Shown here in pieces: positions 26,501 through 33,737 of a stretch of DNA of 64,000 nt. Every line of letters begins with the position of its first letter. Position 1 is the first letter of the stretch. The notes beneath the pieces are model-generated. The model worked only from the letters and a program-made list of their open reading frames with translations, was not told where the DNA came from and searched no databases. The translations under genes and the position numbers were made by a program. Source of the stretch: Fibrobacter sp. UWB11 (GTDB lineage: Bacteria > Fibrobacterota > Fibrobacteria > Fibrobacterales > Fibrobacteraceae); the NCBI RefSeq assembly GCF_900143015.1, contig NZ_FSRT01000002.1, positions 124,001-188,000 of the forward strand, in the 5' to 3' direction.

Positions 26501-26721
26501 GTAAGGCGGGCAACGTTAAGCGGTTCGATGTAAGTGGCATCGGCCATGACCGGGTCGGTCATGATGGTAGCCGGGTTAGAGTTCACAAGCACAATCTTGT
26601 AACCCTGTTCGCGCAGGGCCTTGCAAGCCTGGGTGCCGGAATAGTCGAATTCGCAAGCCTGACCGATCACGATCGGGCCAGAACCGATGATAAGGACTTT
26701 GTCGATGCCTTCAATCTTCAT
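23503..26721 (-). CDS. carB: Carbamoyl-phosphate synthase large subunit
   Basis: A 1,072-residue protein, close to the 1,073 of E. coli CarB. It contains both ATP-grasp halves ([24 protein letters not shown] at the start and [21 protein letters not shown] near 555), the oligomerisation segment between them and an MGS-like allosteric domain from about 935. It makes carbamoyl phosphate from bicarbonate, ammonia and two ATP, for pyrimidine and arginine synthesis; ammonia normally comes from the CarA subunit, which is not in this window. The ATG at 26721 has CGGAG upstream. A leader with a hairpin and a 43-codon ORF precedes it, suggesting attenuation. The long frame on the opposite strand is a codon-bias shadow. 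Confidence 0.97.
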   Translation of the reverse strand: [1072 protein letters not shown]

Positions 26722-26746
26722 TTTGTTTATCTCCGTTGACTAATTA

Positions 26747-26878
26747 TTAAACTCTAAAAAAAAACGCTGAACCAAACGGTCCAGCATTAAAATCAAAAAT
26801 GGAAATAGAAACAATAGCGGTTTCCGCAACATGTTGGGCGCCACAAGCGCACTTCATATTCATCGAAATTCCGTTCAT
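26747..26878 (-). CDS. Putative leader peptide of carB
   Basis: A 43-codon ORF (MNGISMNMKCACGAQHVAET..., ending FFFRV, TAA at 26747-26749) with AGGAAAG four bases before its ATG. It begins about 29 bases after the predicted transcript start, runs through a U-rich tract (about 26787-26815), through the terminator hairpin (26766-26785) and the T run, and stops 25 bases before the carB ATG. E. coli pyrBI has a 44-codon leader ORF placed in the same way. I infer a coupling role rather than a functional protein. The CACG motif leaves open a small metal-binding protein. Confidence 0.6.
   Translation of the reverse strand: MNGISMNMKCACGAQHVAETAIVSISIFDFNAGPFGSAFFFRV
26756..26785 (-). terminator. 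Terminator hairpin in carB leader, candidate attenuator
   Basis: Minus strand GCTGGACC-GTTT-GGTTCAGC (one G-T wobble) followed by G and nine T. It ends 34 bases upstream of the carB ATG and lies inside the leader ORF. Confidence 0.75.
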
Positions 26879-26913
26879 CACTTTCCTATTTCGCAAAGAC
26901 TTAAACTTGCGCA

Positions 26914-26942
26914 AATATAGAATATGTGAACGTACCTTTCAA
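26914..26942 (-). promoter_or_regulatory. Promoter of the carB leader
   Basis: TTGAAA (26937-26942) and TATATT (26914-26919) on the minus strand with a 17-base spacer. The expected start near 26907 gives a leader of about 185 bases. Confidence 0.65.
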
Positions 26943-26983
26943 CCGTCCGTATAAAAAAAACGATTTCTTTATTCTAGCGAAAA

Positions 26984-27157
26984 CTAAAAAGTTTCATTAG
27001 ATGTATCTTCTTCCACGTCATCCTGACATTCAGGAAGCGAAGGATTATCCCGGCATTTTTCGCGAAGAGTTTCATAATCGCTATCGTCGGGAGCTGCACA
27101 GCCCACAAAGCTACAAAGCGATACGGCGAGGAACATTCCCAAAAAAACTCGTTTCAT
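26984..27157 (-). CDS. Small 57-aa lipoprotein
   Basis: A 57-codon gene. The ATG at 27157 follows AGAGGT, and the product starts MKRVFLGMFLAVSLCSFVGC, a signal peptide with lipobox FVGC (Cys20). The mature part is only 37 residues, acidic, with two Cys (EKCRDNPSLPECQDD) that may form a disulphide. No family recognised. It lies between HU and the carB promoter, reads in the same direction as both, and may be transcribed from its own promoter. Its stop is about 40 bases upstream of the carB -35 box. Confidence 0.65.
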   Translation of the reverse strand: MKRVFLGMFLAVSLCSFVGCAAPDDSDYETLREKCRDNPSLPECQDDVEEDTSNETF

Positions 27158-27222
27158 ATAAGACCTCTAAGTTATTGACTATCAATATAATAAACTATTC
27201 AACATTCATTATTTGGAAAAAC

Positions 27223-27247
27223 AAAAAGGGCCGCCCTAAAGCGACCC
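27223..27247 (-). terminator. Terminator of the HU gene
   Basis: Minus-strand stem GGGTCGC-TTTAG-GGCGGCCC region followed by TTTTTG, about 40 bases after the stop of the gene at 27284-27586. Confidence 0.7.
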
Positions 27248-27283
27248 ATTCCCTTTGCAAAAAGCAAATCTAGCTCAGAGAAA

Positions 27284-27586
27284 TTACTTCTTAGCCGGCT
27301 TGTTCTTAGCAGCGGTTTCCTTGAGAGCTGCACCAGCCTTGAAGCCGACAGTCTTGGAAGCCTTGATCTTGATGGTAGCACCAGTCTGCGGGTTGCGGCC
27401 AGTACGTGCAGCGCGGGACTTCACAGAGAAAGTACCGAAGCCGATGAGCTGGACGTTGCCGTCCTTCTTGATGCCAGCAGCGATACCGTCGAGAACTGCG
27501 TCGATTGCGCGAGCAGCAGCAGCCTTGGATTCAATGCCAGCTTCCTTGTTAGCAAGCACAGCTTCAATGAGATCTTGTTTGTTCAT
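27284..27586 (-). CDS. hup: HU family DNA-binding protein
   Basis: A 100-residue HU/IHF-family protein: MNKQDLIEAVLANKEAG at the start, GFGTFSVKSRAARTGRNPQTGATIKIKASKTVGFKAGAALKE as the beta-arm and C-terminal signature. It bends and compacts DNA as a dimer. The tail is Lys/Ala/Pro-rich (AAKNKPAKK), slightly longer than the usual 90 residues. AAGGAG precedes the ATG and TATAAT is present further upstream. It is followed by its own terminator. Confidence 0.95.
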   Translation of the reverse strand: MNKQDLIEAVLANKEAGIESKAAAARAIDAVLDGIAAGIKKDGNVQLIGFGTFSVKSRAARTGRNPQTGATIKIKASKTVGFKAGAALKETAAKNKPAKK

Positions 27587-27693
27587 TTTTTAACTCCTTG
27601 AGTCAGATTTGTGAAATGTTTGGTAATATTATACTTTTTTTTTCTTAGATAAGAATGATTTTAATTGAAAAAAGTTTTTAAAACCCTATAAAA

Positions 27694-28821
27694 TCAAGCC
27701 TTGGGAGCCAGTCTGCCCGATTCTTCAACATATTGGTCTGCCTTAGTCCTAAGTTTTTCAATATAAACAAGACAGAGACAAGTGAATGGAATCGCGACCA
27801 AGAGCCCCAAGAATCCAAGCAGCTTGCCCCAAATCGAGAGCGAGAGAAGGATCCCCACCGGCGGGAGGTTCATTGACTTACCGACAATGTGCGGCACCAA
27901 GAAGAAGTCCTGGATAATCTGCACGACAAGGTAAATTGCAAGGATGATAACGGCCACTTCCCAGAACGGCATTCCCTTGTCTAGAGCGTAAACCACCGCT
28001 AGTAGTAGGGCCAAAGGAATCGTCGTCAACTGCATATAAGGGATCATGTTGAGAGCCCCAGAAAAAAGTCCAAAGGCAATCCCCATCGGGAGTCCCATCA
28101 CGCTAAAACCGATTGCATACAAAACGCCAACAGTAAAGGCAACCATAGATTGAGCACGGAAGTACGTGCCCATAAATTTGTCTGTAGCGCTTGCAAATTC
28201 ACCCGCTTCGCGGCGGTAACGGCGAGGAATCAAACGACGAATACCCTTCCTTATTTTATGCATATCAAGCATAATGAAGACAAGGTACATAAACACAATC
28301 GCCGCACTCGAAATGCCCACCAAGATTGTAGACGTCTTCGAAAGAATATCCCAAGCACCAGGAAGAATGCGGTCCGAAACAGTCTGGATGACGCTCCACA
28401 CGTCAAGCGATTCCATAGCTTCAGCAATGCTATTCCAAGAAATCATCGTCTTCACGGAAGCCCACATATCCGCAGGCAAGAACGTCATAATTCGATCGCT
28501 CCAAGTCGAGTCCGTAAAAATTCTCGAAATAAGCGTTCCCAAATATTGGACTTCGTGCACGACTTTCGGAACAAAGAAATACATACACCCACCAATCACG
28601 ACAGCGCCTCCCAAAAGCACGAGCACCACCGCAATCACACGGTATCTAAATTTTATCTGCAATCTACAAACGAGCGGGTCCATGATATAGGCAATCAGGA
28701 ACGCTGCAAAAAACGGAAACAAGACTCCGCTCAAATAATTCAATACGACAAGCGACACTGCTACCGCTACGGCAATCAGCACGTAGCGCATCACCCTATC
28801 AAGCGTCCAATTTCTCTGCAT
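27694..28821 (-). CDS. AI-2E (PerM/YhhT) family membrane protein
   Basis: A 375-residue integral membrane protein with about eight helices. The pattern (FFAAFLIAYIMDPLVCRL at the start, and GLPMGIAFGLFSGALNMIPYMQL with LVPHIVGKSMNLPPVGILLSLSIWGKLLGFLGLLVAIPF near the end) is that of the AI-2E family, whose members export small molecules or exchange ions. Substrate unknown. It is the last of four minus-strand genes that overlap or abut, the preceding gene overlapping it by 23 bases. Confidence 0.9.
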   Translation of the reverse strand: MQRNWTLDRVMRYVLIAVAVAVSLVVLNYLSGVLFPFFAAFLIAYIMDPLVCRLQIKFRYRVIAVVLVLLGGAVVIGGCMYFFVPKVVHEVQYLGTLISRIFTDSTWSDRIMTFLPADMWASVKTMISWNSIAEAMESLDVWSVIQTVSDRILPGAWDILSKTSTILVGISSAAIVFMYLVFIMLDMHKIRKGIRRLIPRRYRREAGEFASATDKFMGTYFRAQSMVAFTVGVLYAIGFSVMGLPMGIAFGLFSGALNMIPYMQLTTIPLALLLAVVYALDKGMPFWEVAVIILAIYLVVQIIQDFFLVPHIVGKSMNLPPVGILLSLSIWGKLLGFLGLLVAIPFTCLCLVYIEKLRTKADQYVEESGRLAPKA

Positions 28822-29593
28822 GTTTTCCCCTACTTGTTTTTAACACATATACTAAAAATACAACAAGTCCAAACAAAATGGAACCCAAGCGCAAATACAA
28901 AGTTTTCTTTTGAGCCTCATTATCGCTCCAAAGGCGTACATAGCGGATTTCAATTTCATCCGGGATACCGCGAAGCGTTGAGCCGCCGCTCACAATTTCA
29001 AAAAATTTGGCTTGATTCAAATGGGTCTTGCCATCATCTTTTTCAAGCCCCACCGAAGAAAGCCACCATTCAGGAACCCTGAATTCGCTCAGCGAGAACC
29101 GGCTCACGGCAAAGCGTTCCTTCGAGCCTCCCATCAGCATATACGGTGCCGACGGAATTTCCTTTTCCAAAACGCGGAGAGTTGCATAATTCCCCTTGCG
29201 CGTATAAACCGGGTCTTCCGTCAAGATGCGGAGTTTCATGGAGTTCATCCGTTTTGATGCAACTCGCACTTCAATGGAATCGAACTTCGTCAAGTCGAAG
29301 GGTTCAAGACGTTTATCCAAAGATTTCAGCTTAAAGCCTACACCGGCATACGTAAAAGCCTTACCGGAATGGATATTGACCGAAGCGATGAGGAGCGTAT
29401 CCGTCATCTGAACTTCACTTGTCGAAAATCCTCCGACAGCGCTATCGTTCAACGGGAATATTTCAAACGTCTTCTGCGGAAACAATTCGATATCCGCATC
29501 GCCGCTTTTGGAATATTCAATCCACCAAGCAAGTAGCAAGGCGGAAAAGACAAGCACCCCCAACCATTTGCCTATCCTATCCATTCTTTTCAT
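28799..29593 (-). CDS. Membrane-anchored protein with beta-sandwich-like ectodomain (paralog A)
   Basis: A 264-residue protein with a membrane helix at about 9-25, an extracytoplasmic domain, and a second helix at about 232-250 (LGSILFGLVVFLVYVL) before a short Lys-rich tail. The ectodomain (FDLTKFDSIEVRVASKRMNSMKLRILTED) resembles CIA30/CBM11-like galactose-binding folds by pattern only. AAGGAG precedes the ATG. It is paralogous in layout to the next upstream gene and overlaps both neighbours. Function unknown; a pairing with the AI-2E-type protein encoded downstream is suggested by the overlaps. Confidence 0.65.
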   Translation of the reverse strand: MKRMDRIGKWLGVLVFSALLLAWWIEYSKSGDADIELFPQKTFEIFPLNDSAVGGFSTSEVQMTDTLLIASVNIHSGKAFTYAGVGFKLKSLDKRLEPFDLTKFDSIEVRVASKRMNSMKLRILTEDPVYTRKGNYATLRVLEKEIPSAPYMLMGGSKERFAVSRFSLSEFRVPEWWLSSVGLEKDDGKTHLNQAKFFEIVSGGSTLRGIPDEIEIRYVRLWSDNEAQKKTLYLRLGSILFGLVVFLVYVLKTSRGKHAEKLDA

Positions 29594-30311
29594 CGTACTC
29601 CTTCACAGGGTGGCTACGCCCAATCGCAACAATCATAAGGCCAAGTATTATGAACAAAAATATTCCATAAGCCCTATTGCTTGTTCCGCTCACAGAAATT
29701 TCCCTGACATTTACGCCAAAGTTCTTTCCGCGAGGCTGATTCCACCCTGCCGAAATTTCTACACGAGCGACACTTTCATGATGCGGACGGTTGCGTGAAC
29801 GTTTTACGCCCAAATTATCGTACCAAAAATCGGGAATATAAAGTTGTTCAAAAGGAAGCGCAATCTTATTGCGACCCGGCTTAACAGGAACTTCCTTCAA
29901 AAGCATTCTGAACGAGCTCGGATTCGACAAATCAGTCACATCAGGGTCGTAAGTCCACGTCTTGACATTGATTTCAGTCGTTCCCGAAACATCGATGTCC
30001 AAATAAAGTGTATCAACATTTTTCCAGTTATGGTAATTCTTTTCACCCTTCGGGTCAAAGTCAAACACCAAACCGCACCATGCCGATTTCTTTTCGTCTG
30101 CACCAAGCGCACATTGGAACGAAACAAGCGAATCCGACGATTTAAACTGGACCGCCGACGTTCCCCCATCTGCATTATCATCGTAAGCAGAAGCTTTTGC
30201 ACCATCCCCTAGTGGAAATACACTTTCAGCAAACCGCTCTTTTGGAAGCATTACATAGATGGCAACAACAATAACCGCAATGATTGCTAAAATCGTATAT
30301 GATTTTTTCAT
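29577..30311 (-). CDS. Membrane-anchored protein with beta-sandwich-like ectodomain (paralog B)
   Basis: A 244-residue protein with the same layout as its neighbour: N-terminal helix (TILAIIAVIVVAIYVML), ectodomain with WKNVDTLYLDIDVSGTTEINVKTWTYDPDVTD, IPDFWYDNLGV (compare VPEWWLSSVGL in paralog A) and REISVSGTSNRA, then a C-terminal helix (YGIFLFIILGLMIVAI). The two arose by duplication. Its ATG directly follows the stop of the zinc-ribbon gene, and its end overlaps paralog A by 17 bases. No function is known to me. Confidence 0.65.
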   Translation of the reverse strand: MKKSYTILAIIAVIVVAIYVMLPKERFAESVFPLGDGAKASAYDDNADGGTSAVQFKSSDSLVSFQCALGADEKKSAWCGLVFDFDPKGEKNYHNWKNVDTLYLDIDVSGTTEINVKTWTYDPDVTDLSNPSSFRMLLKEVPVKPGRNKIALPFEQLYIPDFWYDNLGVKRSRNRPHHESVARVEISAGWNQPRGKNFGVNVREISVSGTSNRAYGIFLFIILGLMIVAIGRSHPVKEYDEKNG

Positions 30312-30815
30312 TTACTCAAAAAATTTCCTTAAAGTTCTATTGTACTGGATTAAATCAAGCGGGTCTTCTTCAACAGGCTTTTCGCCAAACAGCTTAGACA
30401 CAAGAGAATCAATCCAATGGATAAAGAAGAAATGATGTTTGCCTTCCTTTGCCTGCGGAGCAGCCTTAATATCCAAGGACCACTGCAAAAGCTGTTTCAC
30501 CGTCGAAGGCGGCATATGGAACGTTTCGCAGCAAGTCGTCACGTAACCATCAAAACCGTAATGCGGGAGCTTTCCCTTCACAAGCGGTTTGCCATGATCG
30601 ATGCACACCGGATTTTCGCAAGGTGGATCCTGCACGTTTTTCTTATTCAAGTCGTTAAGCCACAATTCCCGCGTTTTGTCAGAAAGTCCGCCGTAAAAAG
30701 CAAACGTCTGGTCGCACGGGAAATAAATGGAATAACACTTCGGGCAAATCCTCAGATCAAGATTGACAATTCTGAGGGACTCGACTTCTGAACCGCAAAA
30801 AGAACATTTACACAT
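30312..30815 (-). CDS. Small zinc-ribbon protein
   Basis: A 167-residue cytoplasmic protein. The N-terminus has MCKCSFCGSEVESLRIVNLDLRICPKC, a zinc-ribbon arrangement of CX2C pairs, and a second Cys/His group lies at about 90-125 (CENPVCIDHG, CCETFHMP). The longer frame upstream runs across the divergent gene, so I start at the ATG at 30815; TATATT is 12 bases before it and no Shine-Dalgarno sequence is present. First gene of the operon ending with the AI-2E-type protein. Family unknown. Confidence 0.7.
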   Translation of the reverse strand: MCKCSFCGSEVESLRIVNLDLRICPKCYSIYFPCDQTFAFYGGLSDKTRELWLNDLNKKNVQDPPCENPVCIDHGKPLVKGKLPHYGFDGYVTTCCETFHMPPSTVKQLLQWSLDIKAAPQAKEGKHHFFFIHWIDSLVSKLFGEKPVEEDPLDLIQYNRTLRKFFE

Positions 30816-30848
30816 ACTTTGAATATAGTTAATTCTATATTTACCCGC

Positions 30849-31673
30849 ATGGCTAAAGTAGTTCAAATTACAGCAGAAAATTTTGAAGAAGAGGTCATCA
30901 AGGCCTCCGAAACCCGCGCAGTCGCGATACTTTTCTCTTCCGCAGAATACCCAGATTGCGCCCCCTATTCCCAATTGCTCGGGCAACTCTCTACAAGCAT
31001 GGACTTTACGCTCGGTGTCGTAAGCTGCGATGACCGCGAAAACATGCGCCTCATCCAGATGTTCCGCGTGCAGTCCGTCCCCGAAATTCACGTCGTCGAA
31101 AAAGGACAAATCGCAGACGTCATCCAAGGCGTTCTACCCGAAGCCGACATCAAGAAGCGTCTTGAAAAGTTCTATGTCTCCGAAGAAGCCCGTTTCCAAA
31201 CCGCTCTCGAAGACGCCATCGCACAAAAGAACTTCGATCAGGCACTCCCGATGCTCGACGAAGCACTTTCCAAGAACCCAAACGACAAGAAGCTCCAGCT
31301 TCTGTGGGCCAAAGCAAGTCTAGGCATTGGCGATACTGCAAAGGCTAAAGAAATTCTCTCCAAGTTTGTCGAAAGTGACGACCAGTACCGTGAAGCAAAA
31401 TCGCTCCTGGAACTTCTTGATTTCCATGCCGAAATTGCAAAAAAGGACGTTCAAGGCAAAGAAGCCATCGTCTATCACGAAGCTTGCAAGCTCGCCTGCG
31501 ATGAAGATTTCGAAAGCGCACTCCAGGCATTCCTGAACCTCTACGTCGAAGCACCCGAATGGAACGATGGAGCTGCCAAGAAGGCAATGCTCACGCTCTT
31601 TGGCGTCCTAGGTCCCAAGCACGAACTCACTTGGAAATACCGCGCAAAGCTCAACACGATGATGTTCATCTAA
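30849..31673 (+). CDS. Thioredoxin-like TPR protein, CnoX/YbbN type
   Basis: A 274-residue protein with a thioredoxin fold at 1-110 (VAILFSSAEYPDCAPYSQLL, VQSVPEIHVVEKGQ) and a tetratricopeptide region at 115-250 (FDQALPMLDEALSKNPNDKKLQLLWAKASLGIGDTAKAKEIL), ending YRAKLNTMMF as in YbbN/CnoX. The usual CXXC is YPDC, leaving only Cys37, so it is not a dithiol oxidoreductase; E. coli CnoX is similarly reduced to one Cys and acts as a holdase or mixed-disulphide chaperone. Start at the ATG at 30849 with TATATT 13 bases upstream. Divergent from the zinc-ribbon gene, 33 bases away. Confidence 0.82.
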   Translation: MAKVVQITAENFEEEVIKASETRAVAILFSSAEYPDCAPYSQLLGQLSTSMDFTLGVVSCDDRENMRLIQMFRVQSVPEIHVVEKGQIADVIQGVLPEADIKKRLEKFYVSEEARFQTALEDAIAQKNFDQALPMLDEALSKNPNDKKLQLLWAKASLGIGDTAKAKEILSKFVESDDQYREAKSLLELLDFHAEIAKKDVQGKEAIVYHEACKLACDEDFESALQAFLNLYVEAPEWNDGAAKKAMLTLFGVLGPKHELTWKYRAKLNTMMFI

Positions 31674-31726
31674 GGAAAGACTGGGCTTTCAGCCCTCTTA
31701 GAACTTCGTTGGTAGAACTTAGACAA

Positions 31727-31758
31727 AAAGCGCAGCTCAATGAGCTGCGCTTTTTTTT
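31727..31758. terminator. Bidirectional terminator
   Basis: AAAGCGCAGCTCA / TGAGCTGCGCTTT with T runs on both sides, between the convergent CnoX-like and FISUMP-OmpA genes. Confidence 0.85.
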
Positions 31759-31778
31759 GCATTAAGCAAAAATCTACT

Positions 31779-33737
31779 TTATTTGCACTTCGTATTTGCA
31801 AGGTTCAGCAAGTTCTTGTATGCAGCCATGCAACGTCTGTGGTCCTTAGTACCATCCGTGTAGGAATAGCATTCGCCAAGCTTTGCGTTAGCCATGTCAC
31901 GTTCCTTGCACTTCTTCGGAGCCGGTTCAGATTTCTGCACGTTGTTCTGATTCTGCTTCGGAGCAGCAGATGCAGCCTTACCCGGCTGATCATAAGAATA
32001 CACGAACACTTCAATACGGTTATTCTTCATGCGGTTATCCGGAGTCGTATTCGGGACGAGAGGTTCGTCACCGCCCTTGCCCGTTGCAATAACGTCTTTA
32101 GCTTGAAGGCCTGCATTCACCAAGTAGCTCTTCACTTCTTCAGCGCGCTTCAAGGCAAGTACACGGCTTCTTTCCGGACGATCAAGGTTATCCGTATGAG
32201 AGACGATTTCAATCGTCTTTCCCTGATAGTTTCTCAAATGGTCAGCAAGTCTTCTCAAGCCTTCCGAAGATTCCTTCGTAAAGCGAGACTGTCCCACACC
32301 GAACGTCACACCCTGCAAAATGAACTTTTCCAAGACAGTCTTGTTTGCATAATTTGCGGGAGCAGAAGAAGCCGGAGCAGCCTGCGTATTGGTAACAGTC
32401 GGCTTCGGAGCTGCATAAGAAGGAGCGTTTTTCACACAGCGAAGCTTATTCGTATAAGCGTCACCATGTTTAAAGTACGGGCTACCCTTTTCGCGGATTG
32501 CATTGTACTTCCAATCGACATAAGTCATTTCGTTACCATTCTTCGAAGCAGTCCAATAGCCACGCTTGAAATCAAAATTCAAGCTGCACGGATTTTCCTT
32601 CGTATCACGGTTGCTTCTCATGCGCTTGTCATTTGCACGAATTTCAAATTCAGAAGCCTTCGAGAAAAGCTGTTCATACTCGTATTGTTCCGGAACATGC
32701 CAACCACGCGGGCAAGCGCGATTAAGATTGCGGGCTTCCATTTCATCCAAACGGTCGAGAATCACATCTTCGGCCATCCATGTCTGGTCACCAATCTTAA
32801 GTGTTCTATAGGTCTTTCCGGCATTGTCCATCACGCCACCGAGACGCTCCTTACAGGCGGCTTCCCAATTTTGGATGCAACGGACAGAGTAACCATTCGC
32901 CTTGCGTCCCTGGAATGCAAACGTTTCGAGATTCGTACCTCTAAAGCTCATCGCATCGGCACGATCACCGCCCTTGTCATCGCCAAGCCAGAAGAAAGCA
33001 CGATTGCCCAAGTCAATGTAACGTTCGCCATCGACATAATAACCACCATCAAGCACTCTAAAGCTATTCAAGTTAAAGTCCTGATAGTTGAGATCGTCAC
33101 CCATCGGCAAGCTCCATCCATCAGGGCAAGCCTGCTTTGCTGCATTCCACGTATAAAGTCTTCCGTACGTCTCGCAATTTTGGGTAACGCCATCATAGCA
33201 ATAGCTTTCCGGCAAACGGAACTTCAAGTTTTCGGCCATCCAAACACGGCCACCAATCTTCACCGTCATATAGCGTTCGCCATCGCGGTTATCAATCAAG
33301 AGATTCTTCGATTCGTCATACGTCGAAGTATTCTGATACTTGTTCGCAGCATACGGATTTGCCGGAGGCGGCTGTGTCGGGCGCGAAGACATCGCAGCAC
33401 GTTCTTCTTCAGAAATACTGCAGTCATATTCCTGCGGAAGCTTGCCAAAATAATAGTTGTATTTATCAGGAGTGATCCAGATTTCGCTGCTACCTACAGA
33501 AGAACGCATAAAAGAACGCGGATAATTGGCGCATCTGAAAAGCACATTGGCGCAACGATCGTCCTTCTTTTCCGTTCTAAACGTATCCTCCATATCCGGA
33601 CAACGCCAATAGCACGAATTACCGAACATATCGTCAAAGCCACAAGCAACCACAGTTTTGTCGCCAGACGGATCGGCAAATACCGATTCAGCAGCCAAAA
33701 GTGAAGTAGCTATAGCAAGAGCATACTTTTTATTCAT
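31779..33737 (-). CDS. FISUMP-domain protein with C-terminal OmpA domain
   Basis: A 652-residue exported protein. Signal peptide MNKKYALAIATSLLAAESVFA. Two FISUMP (TIGR02145) segments follow: about 160-300 (MTVKIGGRVWMAENLKF, LYTWNAAKQACPDGWSLP, VRCIQNW) and about 305-440 (YRTLKIGDQTWMAEDVI, CPRGWHVPEQYEYEQL, LRCVKN). Residues about 480-590 are an OmpA-like peptidoglycan-binding domain (FILQGVTFGVGQSRFTKES, IEIVSHTDNLD, SRVLALKRAEEVKSYLV, NNRIEVFVY). This layout would tether FISUMP modules to the cell wall. FISUMP function is not established. GGAG precedes the ATG at 33737. The product continues about 60 residues past the OmpA domain in a Cys-containing tail. Confidence 0.85.
   Translation of the reverse strand: MNKKYALAIATSLLAAESVFADPSGDKTVVACGFDDMFGNSCYWRCPDMEDTFRTEKKDDRCANVLFRCANYPRSFMRSSVGSSEIWITPDKYNYYFGKLPQEYDCSISEEERAAMSSRPTQPPPANPYAANKYQNTSTYDESKNLLIDNRDGERYMTVKIGGRVWMAENLKFRLPESYCYDGVTQNCETYGRLYTWNAAKQACPDGWSLPMGDDLNYQDFNLNSFRVLDGGYYVDGERYIDLGNRAFFWLGDDKGGDRADAMSFRGTNLETFAFQGRKANGYSVRCIQNWEAACKERLGGVMDNAGKTYRTLKIGDQTWMAEDVILDRLDEMEARNLNRACPRGWHVPEQYEYEQLFSKASEFEIRANDKRMRSNRDTKENPCSLNFDFKRGYWTASKNGNEMTYVDWKYNAIREKGSPYFKHGDAYTNKLRCVKNAPSYAAPKPTVTNTQAAPASSAPANYANKTVLEKFILQGVTFGVGQSRFTKESSEGLRRLADHLRNYQGKTIEIVSHTDNLDRPERSRVLALKRAEEVKSYLVNAGLQAKDVIATGKGGDEPLVPNTTPDNRMKNNRIEVFVYSYDQPGKAASAAPKQNQNNVQKSEPAPKKCKERDMANAKLGECYSYTDGTKDHRRCMAAYKNLLNLANTKCK

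Noticed and set aside
23524-26739. Plus-strand ORF of 1,071 codons opposite carB
   Set aside because: Complete antisense shadow of carB; no ribosome binding site and no recognisable protein features.
27001-27273. Plus-strand 90-codon ORF between carB and HU
   Set aside because: It lies opposite the small lipoprotein gene and the HU terminator and has no ribosome binding site or sensible composition.
31740-33704. Plus-strand ORF of 654 codons opposite the FISUMP-OmpA gene
   Set aside because: Antisense shadow; low-complexity Arg/Ile/Ser-rich translation.
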